64,000 nt of DNA, taken from positions 1 to 64,000 of the IMG/VR virus record IMGVR_UViG_3300044681_000281; one strand, 5' to 3'. The position numbers and the translations under genes are program-made. Source of the DNA: a virus. Positions within the stretch are counted from its first letter, which is position 1. Every line of letters begins with the position of its first letter. Positions 60,414-64,000 of the stretch are shown here, piece after piece. Below the pieces are notes generated by a model that saw only the letters and a program-made list of their open reading frames with translations, searched no databases and was not told where the DNA came from.

Positions 60414-61019
60414 ATGTCACAGCAAGGTACAGGAACTATTAACGAGAACGATTTAATGAAAAAACTCGTCAACGCAAAGAAAGTAATGAATGCGGTTGAC
60501 GGAGGTAATTATACTACGGGTAATATTAACCCCGCATCCATTATGGAATCACCAGATGAATTAATGTCGTCGAATTCGCCCATTAAACCAAGATCAGTAT
60601 CCACACCTGTTGTGAACGAAGATAGAATTAAAAACTCTAAATTACCCGACTCAATTAAACAGGCAATGATTAACAACCCAATCCCTACAATGGAACAAAT
60701 TTCTTTAAGTGATGGGTTGGATATGAATTTTATTGAAGGTGCTAAGAAGTTAATGGAAAGGGAGGGTTTATCAAAACCCCAACCCGCAACAGTGTCATTA
60801 CCAAAACAGGTTTCTATTCCAACATCGTCATATTCAAATGATGATCTTAAGTCCTTAATTAAAGAAACAATAAAGGATACCTTAGAGGAGATTGTGGAAA
60901 GGAAATTAAATTTAATCCTCACCGCACAACAAACCGCATCAATCAACGAAAATCTCGTACTAAAAGTGGGTGATTCCGTATTCAAAGGAAAGATTACTGG
61001 CGTAAATAAAGCCAAGTAA
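60414..61019 (+). CDS. Virion/prohead-core-like protein (201 aa)
   Basis: A polar N-terminal region (TGTINENDLMKKLVNAKKV), a Ser/Pro-rich middle, a helical Glu/Lys-rich segment (KSLIKETIKDTLEEIVERKL) and the C-terminus ENLVLKVGDSVFKGKITG. The last part looks like a conserved tail of head-core proteins of T4-like phages of Bacteroidetes; this rests on memory of a pattern only. The gene has a short leader containing TTTATATTTTATAA. Confidence 0.65.
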   Translation: MSQQGTGTINENDLMKKLVNAKKVMNAVDGGNYTTGNINPASIMESPDELMSSNSPIKPRSVSTPVVNEDRIKNSKLPDSIKQAMINNPIPTMEQISLSDGLDMNFIEGAKKLMEREGLSKPQPATVSLPKQVSIPTSSYSNDDLKSLIKETIKDTLEEIVERKLNLILTAQQTASINENLVLKVGDSVFKGKITGVNKAK

Positions 61020-61022
61020 GGA

Positions 61023-61054
61023 TTGATTTCATCACTTTTTTTTCTTATATTTTG
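61023..61054 (+). promoter_or_regulatory. Host-type promoter of the glycosyltransferase gene
   Basis: TTG (61023-61025), 20 bases, then TATATTTTG (61046-61054), one base longer than the consensus. Spacing matches the polymerase and nuclease promoters. The ATG follows 17 bases later. Confidence 0.5.
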
Positions 61055-61071
61055 ATATATAACAAAAATAT

Positions 61072-62301
61072 ATGTCAAAAGTTAGAGTACTTGCCGTTCC
61101 GTCCGATTCGCACGGTGTCGGTAAATTCAGAATGATAGATCCATTTACCTACATTGGAGATAATTTCTCAGACGAGGTACATGTTGATATCGTTTTTGAT
61201 GTACCTAATGAAGATTCCTATTTCCACAACTACGATATTGTGGTCTTCCATTCTTTCATACATAAATTAAGTCACGAAGAAAATATCGAAAGAATTAAGT
61301 GGTTAAAAACGAATGGAATTAAGGTTGTAGTAGATACCGACGACTTTTGGAAAATTGATCATCGTCACCCCAATTACGAGACATTTAAAAAAATCGAGTT
61401 ACCAAGAAGAAGGGCGGAACTAATTAAGTTGGCCGATTATGTGACAACTACAACCGAAGTTTATTCGAACACAATTAAAACTCTTCTAAATAGAAGTAAT
61501 GTTTTTGTCTTCCCCAATGCAGTTAACGAAAAAGAATCTCAGTTTCAACCCAAACCAATTAAATCGGATAAAATTAGGTTCGGTTGGTTAGGGGGATCCT
61601 CTCATTATCATGATTTGGATCTTATTAGAGGGGGGATAAATTTGATTCAAAATCAGTATCCTGATAAGTCTCAATTTGTTCTATGTGGTTTTGATCTTAG
61701 AGGTAATATGAGAGAGATTAATAAAATTACCGGTGAGATAAAAGAAAGACCAATTAGACCCGAAGAAACCGTATGGGTTAAATACGAGGAGATTTTTACA
61801 CAAAATTACAGATCTTTAGACACTGATTATATTAATCACCTAAAGTCATTCACCCCAAACCCACATCCCGACGAACTTAATAAACCATATGTTCGTAGAT
61901 GGACTATGGATATTAACAAATATGCAACTAACTACAACTATTTTGATGTTTCATTGGCACCATTAGTGAATAGTGATTTCAATAAAAATAAATCACAGTT
62001 AAAGGTTATTGAGGCGGGGTTCCATAAAAAGGCAATAATCGCCACGGCGGAAAATCCTTACCTATTAGATTTGGTTAGTGGGTATGAAAATGGTAAATTC
62101 ACAGATAATGGAAATGGTCTTTTAGTGCAATCATCTAAAAACCATAAACAGTGGCATCAACACATGAAAAGATTAATTGATAATCCTTCATTAATTGAAG
62201 ATTTGGGTAATCGATTATATGAAACGGTAAAAGACAAGTATTCCCTCTCTACCGTTTCCAAAAATAGAGTGGAATTCTTAAAATCAATCATTAATAATTA
62301 A
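61072..62301 (+). CDS. GT-B fold glycosyltransferase (GT4-like)
   Basis: The 409-aa protein has a GT-B plan: an N-terminal Rossmann-like domain (SHGVGKFRMIDPFTYI, VVFHSFIH, VVVDTDDFW) and a C-terminal domain (IRFGWLGGSSHYHDLDLIRG, ... SQLKVIEAGFHKKAIIATAEN) with the conserved Glu of GT4 nucleotide-sugar binding. It transfers a sugar from a nucleotide donor to an unknown acceptor: modified phage DNA, a virion protein (the long Thr-rich stalk is a candidate) or a host polymer. A host-type promoter suggests expression before the late genes. Confidence 0.85.
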   Translation: MSKVRVLAVPSDSHGVGKFRMIDPFTYIGDNFSDEVHVDIVFDVPNEDSYFHNYDIVVFHSFIHKLSHEENIERIKWLKTNGIKVVVDTDDFWKIDHRHPNYETFKKIELPRRRAELIKLADYVTTTTEVYSNTIKTLLNRSNVFVFPNAVNEKESQFQPKPIKSDKIRFGWLGGSSHYHDLDLIRGGINLIQNQYPDKSQFVLCGFDLRGNMREINKITGEIKERPIRPEETVWVKYEEIFTQNYRSLDTDYINHLKSFTPNPHPDELNKPYVRRWTMDINKYATNYNYFDVSLAPLVNSDFNKNKSQLKVIEAGFHKKAIIATAENPYLLDLVSGYENGKFTDNGNGLLVQSSKNHKQWHQHMKRLIDNPSLIEDLGNRLYETVKDKYSLSTVSKNRVEFLKSIINN

Positions 62302-62312
62302 AACAAAAAGTT

Positions 62313-62546
62313 ATGTATTATTTAGCAACCGTAGGTTATGAATTGGAACAATTGGATAGAGCAGGTAATCCAAGGGTTCAGAAAGTTAAGTATGTTGTCG
62401 AAGCAGAATCTGTTGAAGAGGCAACGATCGTCCTATCTAGATATCGTGCGGAGGACATGAGGTCAAGCGAAAGTATTTCAATTGCGAAAATGCCAATTGA
62501 GTGTGTACTTGATTCTAAGATCACTCCCGAATATTATAAAGGTTAA
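62313..62546 (+). CDS. Small DUF4494-like protein (77 aa)
   Basis: MYYLATVGYELEQLDRAGNP, then YVVEAESVEEATIVLSRYRA resembles the DUF4494 family, small single-domain proteins common in Bacteroidetes and their phages; function not known. It has the family's extended beta-helix-beta pattern. It is 11 bases after the glycosyltransferase and six before the HD-like gene, so cotranscribed. Confidence 0.75.
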   Translation: MYYLATVGYELEQLDRAGNPRVQKVKYVVEAESVEEATIVLSRYRAEDMRSSESISIAKMPIECVLDSKITPEYYKG

Positions 62547-62551
62547 TTATC

Positions 62552-63112
62552 ATGTTAAATAAAGAACAAATAGAAAAAAATAAATCGAAGTTACTTGAGA
62601 CCTCAGAAAAGTATGGGGTCTTAAGTGATTCTCTTTTAGAATTTTTAGGTGACGATCTGTTTGTTGCTCCCGCATCTACTTCGTTAGATATGTACGGTGC
62701 ATATCCAGGTGGTTTGGTTGAACACATCTTTGTTGCATCTAAATACGCGGTGAAGGTCAACAGTCTATTACCTGAGAAACTCCAACAGGACGTTTCATCA
62801 ATCCTAAAATGTACCATTCTCTCTCAGATTGGTAAGGTGTTCTTATTTGTACCTAACGAAAGTGAGTGGCATAGGAATAAATTAGGTAAGATGTACGAAT
62901 TTAATGATCAGTTAGTTTCAATGAAGGTGGGTGAAAGGTCCACATACTACTGTTCAAAATATGGAGTACAATTAAACGAGGAGGAGTATCAAACAATACT
63001 TAACTCTGATAAAGGAGATGATGACTTACAAGCTAAGTATCATTCGACACCATTAGCCCAAGTTGTAAAACAAGGGTTTGAGTTAGCGATTTTTGAACAG
63101 AAACATGGATGA
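62552..63112 (+). CDS. Degenerate HD-domain-like protein (186 aa)
   Basis: YGAYPGGLVEHIFVASKYAV resembles the first His motif of HD phosphohydrolases (His58). Where active enzymes have the His-Asp pair (HDIGK), this protein reads SQIGKV (Ser91-Gln92), and the later His/Asp positions also seem lost. It is thus probably a catalytically inactive relative, perhaps an inhibitor, a binding protein or a diverged enzyme. The gene ends with TGA overlapping the dUTPase start by eight bases, indicating coupling. Confidence 0.72.
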   Translation: MLNKEQIEKNKSKLLETSEKYGVLSDSLLEFLGDDLFVAPASTSLDMYGAYPGGLVEHIFVASKYAVKVNSLLPEKLQQDVSSILKCTILSQIGKVFLFVPNESEWHRNKLGKMYEFNDQLVSMKVGERSTYYCSKYGVQLNEEEYQTILNSDKGDDDLQAKYHSTPLAQVVKQGFELAIFEQKHG

Positions 63113-63713
63113 GAGAACAATAAAAGAATATATTGAAAAATTAGAATCTTTTGAGAAAACATTGTCTGAAAATGAGGACTCTGTTGACGAATCTTACATT
63201 GGTGAAATTGAGTCAGTTTTAAGACAACTATCTTTAGATGCGTCAAATGAGGTTGGTGAGTATCAACCTCAAACTTTTTCTCAGGAGTTTATTTGTAGAC
63301 TGAAACGAACCCACCCTGATGCGGTAGTACCAACTTATTCTAAAGATGGTGATGCGGGAATGGACATCACCGCGGTAAGTATCGTTACAAATACACCAAC
63401 CCAAGTAACCTACGGAACAGGAATATCCGTTGAGATACCAAAAAATTACGTGGGTTTGGTTTTTCCAAGATCATCGATTAGAAAATACGAATTAGAACTA
63501 AGTAATTCCGTTGGAGTAATCGACAGTGGGTATCGTGGGGAAATACAGGCAACATTTAATAAAACAAATGGTTTAGATTCAATCATTTACAATGTGGGTG
63601 ATAGAATTTGCCAAATAATGATTATACCATATCCAAAAATCACTTTTCATGAGGTTGATGAATTATCTGACACAGAAAGAGGTGAAGGTGGTTTTGGGTC
63701 TACAGGTGAATAA
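63105..63713 (+). CDS. dut: Deoxyuridine triphosphate nucleotidohydrolase
   Basis: Hydrolyses dUTP to dUMP and diphosphate, which keeps uracil out of DNA and supplies thymidylate synthesis. All five dUTPase motifs are visible: DAGMDITA (83-90), PRSS (121-124), GVIDSGYRGEI (137-147), GDRICQIMIIP, and GEGGFGSTG at the C-terminus. The N-terminal 65 residues are an extra helical extension. The start ATG 63105 (MDERTIKEY) is chosen over an upstream ATG four codons earlier, because it overlaps the previous stop in the usual way. Length 202 aa is longer than typical (about 150) because of the extension. Confidence 0.95.
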   Translation: MDERTIKEYIEKLESFEKTLSENEDSVDESYIGEIESVLRQLSLDASNEVGEYQPQTFSQEFICRLKRTHPDAVVPTYSKDGDAGMDITAVSIVTNTPTQVTYGTGISVEIPKNYVGLVFPRSSIRKYELELSNSVGVIDSGYRGEIQATFNKTNGLDSIIYNVGDRICQIMIIPYPKITFHEVDELSDTERGEGGFGSTGE

Positions 63714-63736
63714 ATTTATAATACACAAAAATATTA

Positions 63737-64000
63737 ATGGCCCAAAGAAGGACTACAGAACGAAGACAAACTCATAAGGAAAGAATTAGAGAGATCTTTA
63801 AAAAACCGAGAGAAAAGTTTTTAACCGAATCCCAAAAAGAATATTGGGATGTCTTAGATAAGAACGAAATAACACTATGTTTTGGACCCGCAGGTGTGGG
63901 TAAATCATATATCGCAATGAAAAAGGCGGTTGATTTACTTCATGATGACGACAACAAATATGAAAAAATTATAATTGTTCGTCCGGCGGTGGAAGCCGAA
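63737..64000 (+). CDS. phoH: PhoH-like ATPase, N-terminal part only
   Basis: ATG at 63737 opens a frame of 88 codons that runs off the window. The basic N-terminus (MAQRRTTERRQTHKERIREI) is followed by GPAGVGKSYIAMKKAVDLL (Walker A with Lys) and IIIVRPAVEAE, a PhoH signature. PhoH proteins are P-loop ATPases, common in phages and linked to RNA metabolism. It is 23 bases after the dUTPase. Confidence 0.88.
   Translation, partial: MAQRRTTERRQTHKERIREIFKKPREKFLTESQKEYWDVLDKNEITLCFGPAGVGKSYIAMKKAVDLLHDDDNKYEKIIIVRPAVEAE

Noticed and set aside
60509-61078. Minus-strand frame of 189 codons
   Set aside because: Antisense to the plus-strand gene at 60414-61019, which has proper spacing to its neighbours and a conserved-looking C-terminus.
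1-64000. tRNA genes, insertion sequences, integrase or attachment sites
   Set aside because: I saw no cloverleaf-like intergenic sequence, transposase motif or recombinase gene; the gaps are all too short or explained by promoters and hairpins.

Overview
The window is part of a large T4-type myophage genome (tailed, contractile; Pantevenvirales-like). It carries recognisable counterparts of T4 gp6, gp25, gp53, gp13, gp18, gp19, gp26-type chaperone, tape measure, gp32, gp41, gp43, UvsX, RNase H/5' exonuclease and NrdA/NrdB. The host is probably a member of the Bacteroidota. Start codons are preceded by A-rich sequence rather than Shine-Dalgarno motifs. Several promoters read TTG-N20-TAnnTTTG, the known Bacteroidetes -33/-7 form. 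The DNA is AT-rich and densely coded; no gene-free stretch exceeds 300 bases (the largest is 37176-37432). No terminase, portal, major capsid, lysis or tRNA gene is visible here.

Layout. 1-13411 (minus): baseplate and peripheral virion proteins ending in gp6- and gp25-like genes. 13499-22299 (minus): nucleotide and replication block (nrdA, nrdB, DnaB-type helicase, 5' exonuclease, uvsX, gp32-like SSB), split from the late genes by terminator-like hairpins. 22283-40243 (minus): tail block with two giant hub-type proteins (1875 and 1569 aa), a gp53-like wedge protein, tape measure, a chaperone gene with a probable +1 frameshifted extension, tail tube and a long tail sheath. 40365-49223: a strand mosaic in which a tiny ribbon-helix-helix-like gene, an SNF2 helicase and neck protein gp13 on plus alternate with neck/connector genes, a nuclease-like gene and DNA polymerase on minus. 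49327-57483 (minus): adhesion genes, several joined by Thr-Pro-rich linkers, including a trypsin-like protease fused to a fibre module. 57537-64000 (plus): small virion or assembly proteins coupled by TAATG overlaps, a 47-residue-repeat protein, a WYL-like protein, a glycosyltransferase, a DUF4494-like protein, a degenerate HD protein, dUTPase and the start of a PhoH-like ATPase.

Regulation visible in the sequence. Two promoter classes seem to coexist: a host-type one (TTG-N20-TAnnTTT[G/T]) ahead of DNA polymerase, the nuclease-like gene, the glycosyltransferase and a possible small RNA; and a TATTTATA-type motif on the coding strand close ahead of many structural genes. The two overlap back to back at 45181-45212. 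The most notable unexplained elements are a multi-hairpin RNA squeezed between the gp32-like gene and uvsX, a plus-strand promoter-to-terminator unit between tube and sheath that looks like an RNA gene of about 120 nt, and the frameshift ahead of the tape measure gene. All functional calls come from reading the sequence by eye; none was checked against a database.
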